A stretch of 51,383 nucleotides of DNA from Nitritalea halalkaliphila LW7 (GTDB lineage: Bacteria; Bacteroidota; Bacteroidia; Cytophagales; Cyclobacteriaceae): contig NZ_AJYA01000057.1 in NCBI RefSeq assembly GCF_000265075.1, forward strand, positions 1 to 51,383, given 5' to 3'. Of this stretch, positions 1-8,788 are shown one piece after another. The notes beneath the pieces were generated by a model that did no database searches, was not told where the DNA came from, and was given only the letters and a program-made list of their open reading frames with translations. Numbering within the stretch: position 1 is the stretch's first letter; each line of letters opens with the position of its first letter. The translations under genes were made by a program, and so were the position numbers.

Positions 1-1
1 C

Positions 2-529
2 GCTCAGCTGCGTAGTCACATCGGTATCGTACCACAGGAGGTACTGCTCTTTGGCGGCAGCATCCGAGAAAATATCGCCTATGCACGTCCAGAGGCTACG
101 GAAGAAGAAATCATCCAAGCGGCGAAAAAAGCGAATGCTTGGCAGTTTATAGAAAAATTCCCGGAGGGCTTGGATACCCTGGTGGGAGAGCGGGGCATCA
201 AGCTTTCTGGCGGGCAGCGTCAGCGCGTTGCGATCGCGCGTGCGATTTTAAAAGATCCTGCCATCCTTATTTTAGATGAGGCGACCTCTTCATTAGATGC
301 TGAATCAGAAGCATTGGTACAGGAAGCACTGGATACGCTTATGCAGGGCCGCACCACCATTATCATCGCACATCGCCTGGCGACCATTCGCAAGGTAGAC
401 CGCATCTATGTCTTGAAAGATGGTGAGATCATCGAAACAGGAGATCATGAAAGCCTTTCCGCTAAAGTAGATGGATTTTATGCTAACTTAGTAAAACTTC
501 AATTTTCAGAGCAAGTAAGCACCTTATAA
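2..529 (+). CDS. ABC exporter, ATP-binding domain (C-terminal part only)
   Basis: The reading frame is open from the window edge, so only the last 175 or so residues are present. The Q-loop region (GIVPQE) lies near residue 10. The signature LSGGQRQR, Walker [13 protein letters not shown] and the switch histidine in IIIAHRL follow in the usual order. This is the layout of a type IV (ABCB/MsbA-like) exporter half-transporter, which drives lipid or drug export across the inner membrane. The Walker A motif and membrane domain lie upstream of the window. The substrate cannot be told from this part. Confidence 0.93.
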   Translation, partial: AQLRSHIGIVPQEVLLFGGSIRENIAYARPEATEEEIIQAAKKANAWQFIEKFPEGLDTLVGERGIKLSGGQRQRVAIARAILKDPAILILDEATSSLDAESEALVQEALDTLMQGRTTIIIAHRLATIRKVDRIYVLKDGEIIETGDHESLSAKVDGFYANLVKLQFSEQVSTL

Positions 530-584
530 GCAATCTTTTTCGTAGCTATCGTGTTATCAAGTAGCAAGTATCGACAAAGTAAGG

Positions 585-1367
585 ATGAAAAATTTCGAGT
601 ATTTAAAAGAGGCGACCGAGCCGATTCGTGCCTCCCTGTTAGCACATCCCATTTATAACGATTTAAGGGATGCTGCCACCTTTAACCAGTTTATGGAGCA
701 GCACGTCTATGCGGTGTGGGATTTTATGAGCTTGTTAAAAGCGCTTCAGCATCAGCTTACCGGTATGCAGCTCCCTTGGGTACCTAGCCGCGACCCTATG
801 GTGACGCGGCTGATTAATGACATCGTCATGGCGGAAGAAAGCGATGAAGACGGTCAGGGTGGCTACTGCAGTCACTTTGAGCTGTACCTACGCGCTATGC
901 GTGAAGCAGGGGCTTCGACCGCAGCCATAGCCCAACTGGTAAGCCGCTTGCAAGCTGGTGAATCTTTTGACGCCATTTTAGCTGAAAACCAACTGCCGGC
1001 ACATATTCAGCAGTTCTTAGCAGTGAATTATGCTGTCGTAAAAGGAGGAAAGCCACATGAGATCGCCGCTTCTTTCACCCTAGGAAGAGAAGACCTGATT
1101 CCAGACTTGTTCCGACAGCTCGTAAATGAGCTTGTGGCCTCGAACCCTAAAGAGCTCGCCACGCTAGCCTTTTACTTCGAGCGTCACATTCACTTAGACG
1201 AAGACCATCATGGGCCGCTAGCGGCAAAAATGATTGCCCTCTTATGTGGCGATGATGCCACGAAATGGGAAGAGGCGAAACAAGCCGCACTGGCGGCATT
1301 AGAAGCACGAAAGGTGCTTTGGGATGGTATCCATGCGACGCTAGGGCAAGAGGAAATGCAGGCATAA
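585..1367 (+). CDS. DUF3050 family protein (heme-oxygenase-like fold)
   Basis: The 260-residue protein matches my memory of DUF3050 proteins. Features are an N-terminal YLKEATEPIRASLLAHPIY segment, an FMEQHVYAVWDFMSLLKALQ helix, MAEESDED in the middle and FYFERHIHLDEDHHGPLA near the C-terminus. The clustered His and acidic residues suit a helical heme-oxygenase/TenA-like bundle with a metal site. The biochemical role is not established. It follows the ABC gene by 55 bp on the same strand and ends at a strong terminator, so the two may be co-transcribed. The ATG start gives full family length. Confidence 0.85.
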   Translation: MKNFEYLKEATEPIRASLLAHPIYNDLRDAATFNQFMEQHVYAVWDFMSLLKALQHQLTGMQLPWVPSRDPMVTRLINDIVMAEESDEDGQGGYCSHFELYLRAMREAGASTAAIAQLVSRLQAGESFDAILAENQLPAHIQQFLAVNYAVVKGGKPHEIAASFTLGREDLIPDLFRQLVNELVASNPKELATLAFYFERHIHLDEDHHGPLAAKMIALLCGDDATKWEEAKQAALAALEARKVLWDGIHATLGQEEMQA

Positions 1368-1398
1368 GCACAACCCCTTAAATACTACTGAAAAACAC

Positions 1399-1433
1399 AG
1401 GCTTTCCTTATCTAAAAGGAAAGCCTTTTTTTA
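1399..1433 (+). terminator. Rho-independent terminator after DUF3050 gene
   Basis: An 11-bp perfect stem (aggctttcctt / aaggaaagcct) with a 6-nt loop is followed by seven T residues, about 30 bp after the stop codon. Confidence 0.9.
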
Positions 1434-1708
1434 TCTCCCCTTCCACTACATGTGGGAAAATAGGCCCACAAATTCACCTGTACCCCTCTGAAACCTTTCC
1501 TTCAAAAAATAGTGCCTATACCTCCTCTTCAACTAAGCTCTATTTTTATTCGAAAATCATTAAAAATTATCTATATTTACGTTGAGTTTTTAGCGTGAAT
1601 GGGGGTGGTAGATTGCTTCCACCGCCCATAAAATAGTGAATGGGTCTCTTTCTTAAGGGATAAACCAACATGACGAATCTTATCGTTTCATCTTTTATAT
1701 TCTATCTT
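1434..1708 (+). other. Intergenic region upstream of the Bor-like lipoprotein
   Basis: No gene is seen here. The stretch is AT-rich towards its right half and presumably holds the promoter of the downstream lipoprotein. Around 1570-1582 there is a TATATTTAC sequence resembling the Bacteroidota -7 element, but no clear -33 box. A short block near 1445-1480 resembles one at 15808-15842 (see findings). Confidence 0.3.
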
Positions 1709-2002
1709 ATGAAAAAGTTAATCTTAAATTTCAGCGTCGTTTTACTTTTACTCGTATCGATGAGCTCCTGCTACACCTACACTGTAACTGTAGGAAACGG
1801 AGCCCAAACAGGAATGACCGAGCGTAAAATGAACCATTATCTTATCGCCGGCTTGGCTCCTGTATCTGTTTCTGATCCGAAGGACCTAGCGAAAGGTGCT
1901 GAAGATTATGATGTGACCATTCAGCACACCTTCATCGACGGATTAATCGCTGCCATTACCTTCGGTATTTACACACCGACAACTACGATTGTGCGCAGAT
2001 AA
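1709..2002 (+). CDS. Bor family lipoprotein
   Basis: A 97-residue lipoprotein. I chose the ATG at 1709 rather than the upstream 1670 start because it gives a clean SPII signal: MKK, then a hydrophobic run, then SMSSC with the lipobox cysteine at about residue 21. The mature part (YTYTVTVGNGAQTG, HYLIAGLAPVSVSDPKDLA, DYDVTIQHTFIDGLIAAITFGIYTPTTTIV) has the features of the Bor/Iss family, small surface lipoproteins known from phage lambda and serum resistance in E. coli. In Bacteroidota the role is unknown. It is monocistronic or followed by the small ORF at 2088. Confidence 0.8.
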   Translation: MKKLILNFSVVLLLLVSMSSCYTYTVTVGNGAQTGMTERKMNHYLIAGLAPVSVSDPKDLAKGAEDYDVTIQHTFIDGLIAAITFGIYTPTTTIVRR

Positions 2003-2087
2003 GCATTTGATCATTACCATTATGTAGTACAAATGGGGGGTGTTTCGGCACTTCCCAATTTTCCTATTTCTACCCACATTAGACCCT

Positions 2088-2267
2088 ATGCGTTTACTTC
2101 GTTACCTCACCTTGACGATAAGTATCCTTATTCTCATCTACGGAGTGAAGAACATGCTCCTGTTCGTCAAGTACTATGATCAACTCAATGCTTTCGGACA
2201 GGGCTATTTGGTGGGGAATAGTCTGGTGCTGCTCATCGGTATTGGGCTTCTGTTTCTTCAGGCTTAA
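2088..2267 (+). CDS. Small two-TM membrane protein, hypothetical
   Basis: From the ATG at 2088 this is a 59-residue protein with two hydrophobic segments (LRYLTLTISILILIYGV and GNSLVLLIGIGLLFLQA) separated by a short charged loop, KYYDQLNAFGQG. I do not recognise a family. A GTG start at 2040 is possible but would add a non-hydrophobic Phe/Pro-rich leader, so ATG is preferred. It converges on the cysteine desulfurase gene. Confidence 0.5.
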   Translation: MRLLRYLTLTISILILIYGVKNMLLFVKYYDQLNAFGQGYLVGNSLVLLIGIGLLFLQA

Positions 2268-2282
2268 CTTCGCTAAAAAAGT

Positions 2283-2305
2283 AAAAAACCTCCAGTGGAG
2301 GGTTT
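2283..2305 (-). terminator. Terminator for cysteine desulfurase gene
   Basis: Read on the minus strand, ACCCTCC pairs with GGAGGT around a 3-nt loop, with one bulge, and is followed by a run of six T. It lies just past the stop at 2313. Confidence 0.6.
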
Positions 2306-2312
2306 CTGAGCT

Positions 2313-3470
2313 TTATTTGATGGAGACATTTTCAGGCATATACAGCTTACTGAGTACGTCGACCATATAGTGTATATCTTCCATACTGGTAAAGCGGCTA
2401 AATGAAAACCGAACGGCTTCTCGCTCCGCAGGATGCCCGATCGCCCGTAACACATGAGAGCCTACGCTGGCCCCAGAGCTGCAGGCAGATCCCCCCGAAG
2501 CCGAAATGCCATGCAGATCAAGCTGGAATAATAGCATACCTGCCAAAGAAGCTGCTGGGGGCAGGCTAACGCTCAGTACAGTGTACAAGCTTTCCGTTTC
2601 TGAGGCCGAAAGTCCGTTAAATTTCACTCCCGGTATGGCTGCACGGAGCTGTTCGATAAACGTCTTCTTCAGCTGCTGAATGTGCGTTTGATGTGCGGTC
2701 ATCTCCTCATAGGCGATTTCTAAAGCTTTCGCCACACCGACGATGCCGATGACATTTTCAGTACCTCCGCGCATATTGCGCTCCTGCGCACCGCCATGTA
2801 AAAAGGGCGTAATCTTCTTATCTTTCCGTAAAAACAAGAATCCGGCACCTTTCGGACCGTGAAACTTGTGCGCACCTGCAGCAAGGGCATCTACAGGCAG
2901 CTGGCTGAGGTCATGAGGATAATGCCCCATAGTCTGCACCGTATCCGAATGGAAAAAGGCGCCGTAGGTCTTGCAGCAGGCGGCTACCTCTTCTATCGGA
3001 AGCAGATTCCCGATTTCGTTATTCCCATGCATTAAGGAGACGAGGGCATTCGGATAGGTCTTTAGCAGCTGTTCCAGTTCCGCTAAAGAAATCCTACCCT
3101 GCTGATCTACCTGCAGTAGATGCAGGGTGATTTGGCCTCGCTTGGCCATAAGTTCTAATGGATGTAACACCGCATGGTGCTCGATCGGCGAGGAGATAAC
3201 ATGCTGGATGCCATAACTCGCTATCGTACAAAGAAGCGCCGTATTATCCGCCTCCGTACCCCCAGAGGTAAAGATAATTTCAGAAGGGCTGGCATGCAGC
3301 AGCTCAGCCACCTTTTTACGCGCCTTTTCGATCGCCGTACGCACGGTTCTACCATGCTTGTGCACAGAAGAGGGATTTCCGTAGTGGTCCCGCATAAACG
3401 GAAGCATGGCCTCGATCACGCGATCATCCATCGCCGTGGTGGCCGCATTATCGGCATATACTTGTCTCAT
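2313..3470 (-). CDS. Cysteine desulfurase (NifS/IscS family)
   Basis: A 385-residue PLP enzyme that takes sulfur from cysteine for Fe-S clusters and thio-modified tRNA. Visible motifs are N-terminal YADNAATT, the PLP-contacting IEHHAV, the HSDTVQ aspartate, the Schiff-base lysine in GAHKFHGPKG (near residue 202), RGGTENV, and the catalytic cysteine in SGGSACSSG (near residue 327). Length is normal. It is monocistronic in appearance, 69 bp downstream of glmM on the same strand. I cannot separate iscS from nifS or the MnmA-partner form by sequence, so no symbol is given. Confidence 0.93.
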   Translation of the reverse strand: MRQVYADNAATTAMDDRVIEAMLPFMRDHYGNPSSVHKHGRTVRTAIEKARKKVAELLHASPSEIIFTSGGTEADNTALLCTIASYGIQHVISSPIEHHAVLHPLELMAKRGQITLHLLQVDQQGRISLAELEQLLKTYPNALVSLMHGNNEIGNLLPIEEVAACCKTYGAFFHSDTVQTMGHYPHDLSQLPVDALAAGAHKFHGPKGAGFLFLRKDKKITPFLHGGAQERNMRGGTENVIGIVGVAKALEIAYEEMTAHQTHIQQLKKTFIEQLRAAIPGVKFNGLSASETESLYTVLSVSLPPAASLAGMLLFQLDLHGISASGGSACSSGASVGSHVLRAIGHPAEREAVRFSFSRFTSMEDIHYMVDVLSKLYMPENVSIK

Positions 3471-3539
3471 AATCCTCTGGGTTTAACTTCTTATATCGCG
3501 TTCAGCGCGAGAGCAGGAAGATGCTGCACCAGGCGCAAC

Positions 3540-4928
3540 TTACGCAGAACCTTTAATCACATCTCGAATGTCACCGATCAGTTTGTTTGCTAAGTGCTCC
3601 GCCGTCGCCAGGTGTGTGGACTCGGAATAAATACGAATAATCGGCTCCGTATTCGACTTGCGCAGGTGTACCCACTCCTTATCGAACTCGATTTTCACAC
3701 CGTCGATGGTGTTTACAGGTTGCTTTTTATACTTTTCCTTAATCGCTTCTAACACCGCATCCACGTCGATTTCAGGGGTTAGTTCGATTTTATTTTTGCT
3801 AATATGGTAGTTCGGATAACTCGCACGCAGGCGAGAGATGCTTTTTCCGCTTTTCGCTAAATGCGTCAGAAAGAGTCCGATTCCCACTAGTGCATCTCGG
3901 CCATAGTGCGAGGCTGGATAAATCACTCCTCCATTCCCTTCACCGCCGATGACAGCGTCCACTTCTTTCATTTTATCCACCACGTTCACCTCTCCCACAG
4001 CAGCGGCGGCATAGGTACCCCCGTGGTTTTCTGTGACATCCCGAAGTGCCCGCGTAGAGCTTAAGTTCGATACCGTATTTCCGGGTGTCTGAGACAGTAC
4101 ATAGTCAGCCACGGCCACTAGCGTGTACTCTTCTCCAAAAGGAGCGCCATCTTCACACATAAAACACAGGCGGTCCACATCTGGATCCACCACGATGCCC
4201 ATGTCATACTTGCCACGCTTTAGCTTATCTGCGATATCGCGTAGATTTTCTGGTAAGGGCTCTGGATTATGCGGAAAATGCCCCGTGGGCTCACAGTACA
4301 GCTCCTCCACCTCTACGTCTAAAGCACGTAACAAGGCAGGGACCGCTATCCCGCCCGTAGAATTTACCGCATCCACGATCACCTTAAACTTTCGCGCCTT
4401 GATAGCCTCTACATCTACCAAATCTAAGTTTAGCACATGCTGCACATGCCGCTCGATATAATCTGTAATAAAGGTATGCTTGCCAAGCTTTTTAACTTCT
4501 GCGAAAGTCACCGTACCTGCTTGGGCGATGGCCTCTAGGCGCTTTCCCTCTGCATCGGAGATAAACTCACCCTTTTCATTTAGTAATTTGAGCGCATTCC
4601 ACTGAATGGGATTATGACTAGCCGTTAAGATGATCCCACCTTGGGCTCCTTCTGCCGGAACAGCCAGCTCCACGGTAGGCGTAGTGCTCAGCCCGAGGTC
4701 GATAACATCGATACCCAGCGCCTGTAGCGTGCCCACCACCAGCTTGTTCACCATATCTCCAGAGAGACGCGCATCTCTGCCGATGACCACTTTGGCGCTC
4801 GGCGCCTTCTCTAAGATCCACGCACCATAGGCAGAGGTAAATTTCACTACGTCGAAAGGCGTCAGACCCTCACCGGGAAGACCGCCTATCGTTCCTCGAA
4901 TACCAGAAATAGATTGAATTAATGCCAC
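3540..4928 (-). CDS. glmM: Phosphoglucosamine mutase / phosphohexomutase
   Basis: A 462-residue alpha-D-phosphohexomutase. Features in order are GRDARLSGD (about residue 50), the phosphoserine loop TASHNP (102-107, Ser104), the metal loop DPDVDR (about 245), GGEGNGG (sugar loop) and the phosphate-binding SNTEPIIRIYSES near the C-terminus. In Bacteroidota this subfamily (MALIQSISGIRGTIGG start) is annotated as GlmM, converting glucosamine-6-P to glucosamine-1-P for peptidoglycan and LPS. Phosphomannomutase activity is the alternative. Confidence 0.9.
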   Translation of the reverse strand: MALIQSISGIRGTIGGLPGEGLTPFDVVKFTSAYGAWILEKAPSAKVVIGRDARLSGDMVNKLVVGTLQALGIDVIDLGLSTTPTVELAVPAEGAQGGIILTASHNPIQWNALKLLNEKGEFISDAEGKRLEAIAQAGTVTFAEVKKLGKHTFITDYIERHVQHVLNLDLVDVEAIKARKFKVIVDAVNSTGGIAVPALLRALDVEVEELYCEPTGHFPHNPEPLPENLRDIADKLKRGKYDMGIVVDPDVDRLCFMCEDGAPFGEEYTLVAVADYVLSQTPGNTVSNLSSTRALRDVTENHGGTYAAAAVGEVNVVDKMKEVDAVIGGEGNGGVIYPASHYGRDALVGIGLFLTHLAKSGKSISRLRASYPNYHISKNKIELTPEIDVDAVLEAIKEKYKKQPVNTIDGVKIEFDKEWVHLRKSNTEPIIRIYSESTHLATAEHLANKLIGDIRDVIKGSA

Positions 4929-4948
4929 GAAAGAAAAATTTAAATGGA

Positions 4949-4973
4949 AAATCCCGACAAAGCACCGGGATTA
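4949..4973 (-). terminator. Possible terminator between the 76-aa gene and glmM
   Basis: A 7-bp stem AATCCCG/CGGGATT with a 9-nt loop is followed by only four T on the minus strand. It lies between the stop of the upstream small gene (4998) and the glmM start (4928). Confidence 0.5.
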
Positions 4974-4997
4974 CAGAAAATATAGGGAAAACAGAAA

Positions 4998-5228
4998 TTA
5001 TTTAAATTTCGCTAATACTTTATCTACTTCGTTATCAGGATTTCCGCAGGAGCTGTCTGCATCCACGTTTTTACCGCAGTAGCTGCACGTGCCTCCGTCC
5101 TTGTTGAGGAAAGGGTTTTGGGAAGCACAAGTCCCTTTAAACTCGCCATTTTTCAGGAAGAGCAGACGCACCGACATCATAGCGAAGAAGAGTCCGATCA
5201 GCCCTAAGGTCAAATATAAAGTTGTCAT
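4998..5228 (-). CDS. Small membrane-anchored Cys-rich protein, hypothetical
   Basis: A 76-residue protein. Residues 3-24 form one membrane helix and the rest is soluble with four cysteines. Two of these are in TCSYCGK and the others are in GTCASQNP and SSCGNP, an arrangement that could bind zinc or an Fe-S centre. Close homologues occur widely in Cytophagia as 'membrane or secreted protein' (from memory). The function is unknown. It diverges from mazG, with a good -7 element upstream. Confidence 0.75.
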   Translation of the reverse strand: MTTLYLTLGLIGLFFAMMSVRLLFLKNGEFKGTCASQNPFLNKDGGTCSYCGKNVDADSSCGNPDNEVDKVLAKFK

Positions 5229-5244
5229 AACGAAGATATTTTTA

Positions 5245-5252
5245 CAAATTTA
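5245..5252 (-). promoter_or_regulatory. Bacteroidota-type -7 element
   Basis: On the minus strand the sequence TAAATTTG matches the Bacteroidota -7 consensus TAnnTTTG exactly, 16 bp upstream of the start codon at 5228. No strong -33 TTG is seen at the expected distance (TGTGG lies roughly there). Confidence 0.45.
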
Positions 5253-5300
5253 CGGATTACTTTGAAAACGTCCACATTATCTGAATAGTTTCCCGAAATT

Positions 5301-6212
5301 ATGTCCACACCTGCCCACCGAGACGCCCAGCTTACTGCTTTCGACCGTTTACTGACCATCATGGATGAGCTACGCGAGCAGTGTCCCTGGGACCGGAAGC
5401 AAACCACGGAAAGCCTGCGCCATCTCACCATAGAAGAAACCTTCGAACTCTCGGATGCCATCTTGGATGGTGATCCCGAAGAGATAAAAAAGGAGCTGGG
5501 AGACCTCCTGCTCCACCTGGTTTTCTATGCGCGCATCGGCTCGGAGCGGGGGGAGTACGATGTGGCCAGCATCATCGATTCTTTATGCGAGAAACTCATC
5601 CGTCGCCACCCGCACATTTATGGAGATACCGCCGCCGATGATGCCGAAGCCGTAAAGCAAAACTGGGAGAAAATCAAGTTGGCTGAAAAACCGCAGGGGG
5701 AGACACGCTCGGTGCTAAGTGGTGTGCCCCGCTCCCTACCGGCCCTCATTAAAAGCATGCGCATTCAGGAAAAAGCCCGTGGTGTGGGCTTCGACTGGGA
5801 AGATAAGGCCCAAGTCTGGGCCAAAGTAAAAGAAGAGCTGGCCGAATTCGAGGAGGCCTACCAGCCAGAAAAAGGTAGCTCCCCAGAAAGCCTCTCATCG
5901 GAAAACGCCACCCGAAAAGGAGAAACAATCTCTTCCAAAGAAGTACTACTTGAAGAGCAGAAAGCCTTAGAAAGAGCAGAAAGCAGCAGACAGCAGGCCA
6001 TGGAAGCCGAGTTTGGAGACCTGCTCTTTTCCTTGATTAATTTCTCGCGTTTTGCGGAAATCAACCCAGAAGAAGCGCTAGAGCGTACCAACAGAAAATT
6101 TATAAAGCGCTTTCAGTACATGGAGCGCCAAGCCGCCGCTGCTGGCAAGCAGATCGACCAGCTTAGCTTCACCGAGATGGACGCCTTATGGGAGGAGGCG
6201 AAGCGGCACTAA
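5301..6212 (+). CDS. mazG: Nucleoside triphosphate pyrophosphohydrolase MazG, with an inserted segment
   Basis: MazG hydrolyses (d)NTPs to NMP and PPi, cleaning aberrant nucleotides and affecting (p)ppGpp. Both MazG repeats are present: CPWDRKQT with IEETFEL...KKELGDLLLH (residues 28-75), and VKEELAEFEEAY...EAEFGDLLFSLINF (175-248). The end is the conserved ERTNRKFIKRFQYME. At 303 residues it is about 40 longer than the usual 260-270. The excess is a Ser/Glu/Lys-rich, low-complexity segment at about 188-233, inserted between the two acidic helices of the second domain. The frame is intact across it. Confidence 0.93.
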   Translation: MSTPAHRDAQLTAFDRLLTIMDELREQCPWDRKQTTESLRHLTIEETFELSDAILDGDPEEIKKELGDLLLHLVFYARIGSERGEYDVASIIDSLCEKLIRRHPHIYGDTAADDAEAVKQNWEKIKLAEKPQGETRSVLSGVPRSLPALIKSMRIQEKARGVGFDWEDKAQVWAKVKEELAEFEEAYQPEKGSSPESLSSENATRKGETISSKEVLLEEQKALERAESSRQQAMEAEFGDLLFSLINFSRFAEINPEEALERTNRKFIKRFQYMERQAAAAGKQIDQLSFTEMDALWEEAKRH

Positions 6213-6289
6213 GGCGATAGCCTTCACGAAAGCGAAAAGGAAATAGCGAAAGCACCGAAATATCGCCCTAGGTTTAGTAATTTTACCAC

Positions 6290-8020
6290 ATGGAGTATAA
6301 CTGGAAGATAAAAGAAAAGGCCCCAGCGGCCGCGGTGGAAGGTTTGAGCGCTGCGATAAATGTGAATCCCACGCTATCGAACTTGCTCGTCAACAGAGGC
6401 ATCGACACCTTCCAGAAGGCAAAAGATTTTTTCCGACCCGACCTGGATCGCCTCCATGATCCCTTTTTGATGCGGGACATGGACCGCGCAGTGGAGCGGC
6501 TTAGCCAGGGCATGGAGCGAGGAGAGAAAATTTTAATCTATGGAGATTATGATGTAGATGGCACGACTTCTGTGGCCATGGTTTTCGGATATCTGAGTCG
6601 TTTCTATCCGCATTTAGAGTTTTATATTCCCGACCGGTATAAGGAAGGCTATGGCATTTCGGAGACGGGTGTGCGCTATGCCGCAGAGCAGGGCTTTGGG
6701 CTGATCATTTCCTTAGACTGTGGCATTAAAGCCATCGACAAAGTGGCTTTAGCGAAGTCCCTGGGGGTGGACTTTATCATCTGTGACCACCATACTCCGG
6801 GAGACACGCTGCCCCCGGCGGTGGCAGTATTAGACCCGAAGCGCCTCGACTGCCAGTATCCGTATAAAGAGCTGAGTGGCTGCGGTGTGGGGTTTAAATT
6901 TATGCAGGCCTTTGCGCAGCTTCATGGGCACCCAGAGACGGATCTGATGGAATATTTAGACCTTCTGGCGATCAGCATCGCAGCAGATATCGTGCCGATC
7001 ACGGGTGAAAATCGGATATTAGCCTACGGTGGGCTGGAGCGGATTAACACCACCCCACGTCCTGGCATTCGAGCGCTTATATTAACCTCGAAGATCGCTA
7101 AGGACAAGGAGATCACCATCTCCGATGTGGTGTTTAAGATCGGTCCGCGCATTAACGCTTCGGGCCGCCTCGAGCATGCGAAAGCCTCCGTGGAGCTTTT
7201 AATCAGCGATAGTTTAGAGGATGCGCTGCGTCGTGCGGAACTGGTCGACGATGTGAACACGAAGCGTAAAAACTTCGACGAGGCGATAACGCATGAGGCG
7301 CTGGAGATGATCGAGCGTATGAACCATGAAATCACCTTAAAGACGACAGTCCTATTTAAGGCCAACTGGAACAAGGGGGTCATCGGGATTGTGGCCTCTC
7401 GCTGCATCGAGCGCTTTTACAAGCCTACGATCATCCTGACGGAATCGAATGGCAAGGCCACCGGCAGTGCGCGCTCGGTATTCGGTTTTAATATTTACGA
7501 TGCCATCAGTGCCTGCTCAGAATATTTGGAGCAGTTCGGAGGGCATAAGTACGCGGCAGGTCTAACGATGCCGGTGGCGAATGTGCCGGCCTTTCAGGCC
7601 AAATTTGAGACCGTGGTAAGCGAGCAGCTACATGACATCCACATGAAGCCAGTGCTGGAAATCGACGATGAAATTCTGCTGGACCAAGTAAATTATAAGG
7701 TTTACCACATCCTTAAGCAGATGGCGCCCTTCGGTCCAGGAAATCCTGAGCCGATCTTCTGTATCCGACAGGCGACCGCAGATCAGGTACACGTGCTAAA
7801 AGACAAGCATCTGCGCTTTACCGTCAGCCAGCCCGGGCAGGAAACCGAGCCCGTCTGCATCGCCTTTGGCATGGCCGACAAAAATAAATACGAGGGTGAG
7901 TTCATTTATAAAATGCTGAAGGCAAAGAAAACCTTCGACTTGGCCTTCGAAATCCGAGAAAATACGTTCCGTAATAATAGCACGCTGCAACTTTACGTGA
8001 AGGACATACAATTTGATTAA
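6290..8020 (+). CDS. recJ: Single-stranded-DNA-specific 5'-3' exonuclease RecJ
   Basis: A 576-residue DHH/DHHA1 exonuclease for recombination and mismatch repair. Motif I is YGDYDVDGTTS (about residue 84), motif II is SLDCGIK, and motif III is CDHHTPGDTLPPAVAVLDPK (about 164). A DHHA1 domain follows with KGVIGIVASR and FGGHKYAAGLT, then the C-terminal OB-like RecJ domain with MAPFGPGNPEP. Length is normal. It lies 77 bp after mazG and 30 bp before lptB on the same strand, so it may share a transcript. Confidence 0.95.
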   Translation: MEYNWKIKEKAPAAAVEGLSAAINVNPTLSNLLVNRGIDTFQKAKDFFRPDLDRLHDPFLMRDMDRAVERLSQGMERGEKILIYGDYDVDGTTSVAMVFGYLSRFYPHLEFYIPDRYKEGYGISETGVRYAAEQGFGLIISLDCGIKAIDKVALAKSLGVDFIICDHHTPGDTLPPAVAVLDPKRLDCQYPYKELSGCGVGFKFMQAFAQLHGHPETDLMEYLDLLAISIAADIVPITGENRILAYGGLERINTTPRPGIRALILTSKIAKDKEITISDVVFKIGPRINASGRLEHAKASVELLISDSLEDALRRAELVDDVNTKRKNFDEAITHEALEMIERMNHEITLKTTVLFKANWNKGVIGIVASRCIERFYKPTIILTESNGKATGSARSVFGFNIYDAISACSEYLEQFGGHKYAAGLTMPVANVPAFQAKFETVVSEQLHDIHMKPVLEIDDEILLDQVNYKVYHILKQMAPFGPGNPEPIFCIRQATADQVHVLKDKHLRFTVSQPGQETEPVCIAFGMADKNKYEGEFIYKMLKAKKTFDLAFEIRENTFRNNSTLQLYVKDIQFD

Positions 8021-8050
8021 TTTAGCTACGCTACCAGAAAAAAATACGCC

Positions 8051-8788
8051 ATGATCTTAAAAGCAGAACATCTGGTTAAAATCTATAAAGGCCGCAGGGT
8101 CGTGAATGATATCTCCGTGAAAGTGGAGCAGGGGGAAATCGTGGGCTTGCTGGGGCCAAATGGTGCGGGGAAGACAACATCCTTTTACATGATCGTAGGG
8201 CTTATTCAGCCCAATGAAGGCACTATTTTCTTGGAGGGAGCGAACATCACCTCACTGCCCATGTACAAGCGGGCGCAGCTGGGAATCGGCTATCTGGCGC
8301 AGGAAGCCTCTGTTTTTCGCAAGCTCAGCGTGGAGGAAAACATCATGGCGGTACTCGAGATGACGGATAAAAACAAGCAGGAGCGGAAGGAAAAAGTCGA
8401 AAGCTTGCTGGAGGAGTTTAGCCTGACGCATGTCCGTAAGAACCTGGGCATGGTGCTCTCGGGAGGAGAAAGACGACGAACAGAAATTGCCCGTGCCTTA
8501 GCGGTAGACCCCAAGTTCGTGCTCTTGGATGAGCCCTTCGCTGGGGTAGATCCGATCGCCGTAGAAGAAATCCAGACGATCGTAGCGAAACTTAAAAACA
8601 AAAATATCGGTATCCTTATTACGGACCACAATGTAAACGAAACACTTTCCATCACCGACCGAGCTTATCTGATGTTCGAGGGAAAACTTTTAAAGGCAGG
8701 TACAGCCGAAGAACTCGCCGCAGATGAGCAGGTACGCCGTGTATATTTGGGCCAGCATTTCGAACTGAAACGTAAAATTTTTAACTAA
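8051..8788 (+). CDS. lptB: LPS export ABC transporter ATP-binding protein LptB
   Basis: A 245-residue ATPase of the LptB2FG complex, which extracts LPS from the inner membrane. Walker A is GPNGAGKTT (about 36-44), the Q-loop is [13 protein letters not shown], the signature is [15 protein letters not shown], and Walker B is [13 protein letters not shown]. The family-typical [10 protein letters not shown] follows. The [10 protein letters not shown] motif separates LptB from LivF-like relatives. The stop codon overlaps the GH3 start by one base (TAATG), which suggests translational coupling. Confidence 0.93.
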   Translation: MILKAEHLVKIYKGRRVVNDISVKVEQGEIVGLLGPNGAGKTTSFYMIVGLIQPNEGTIFLEGANITSLPMYKRAQLGIGYLAQEASVFRKLSVEENIMAVLEMTDKNKQERKEKVESLLEEFSLTHVRKNLGMVLSGGERRRTEIARALAVDPKFVLLDEPFAGVDPIAVEEIQTIVAKLKNKNIGILITDHNVNETLSITDRAYLMFEGKLLKAGTAEELAADEQVRRVYLGQHFELKRKIFN

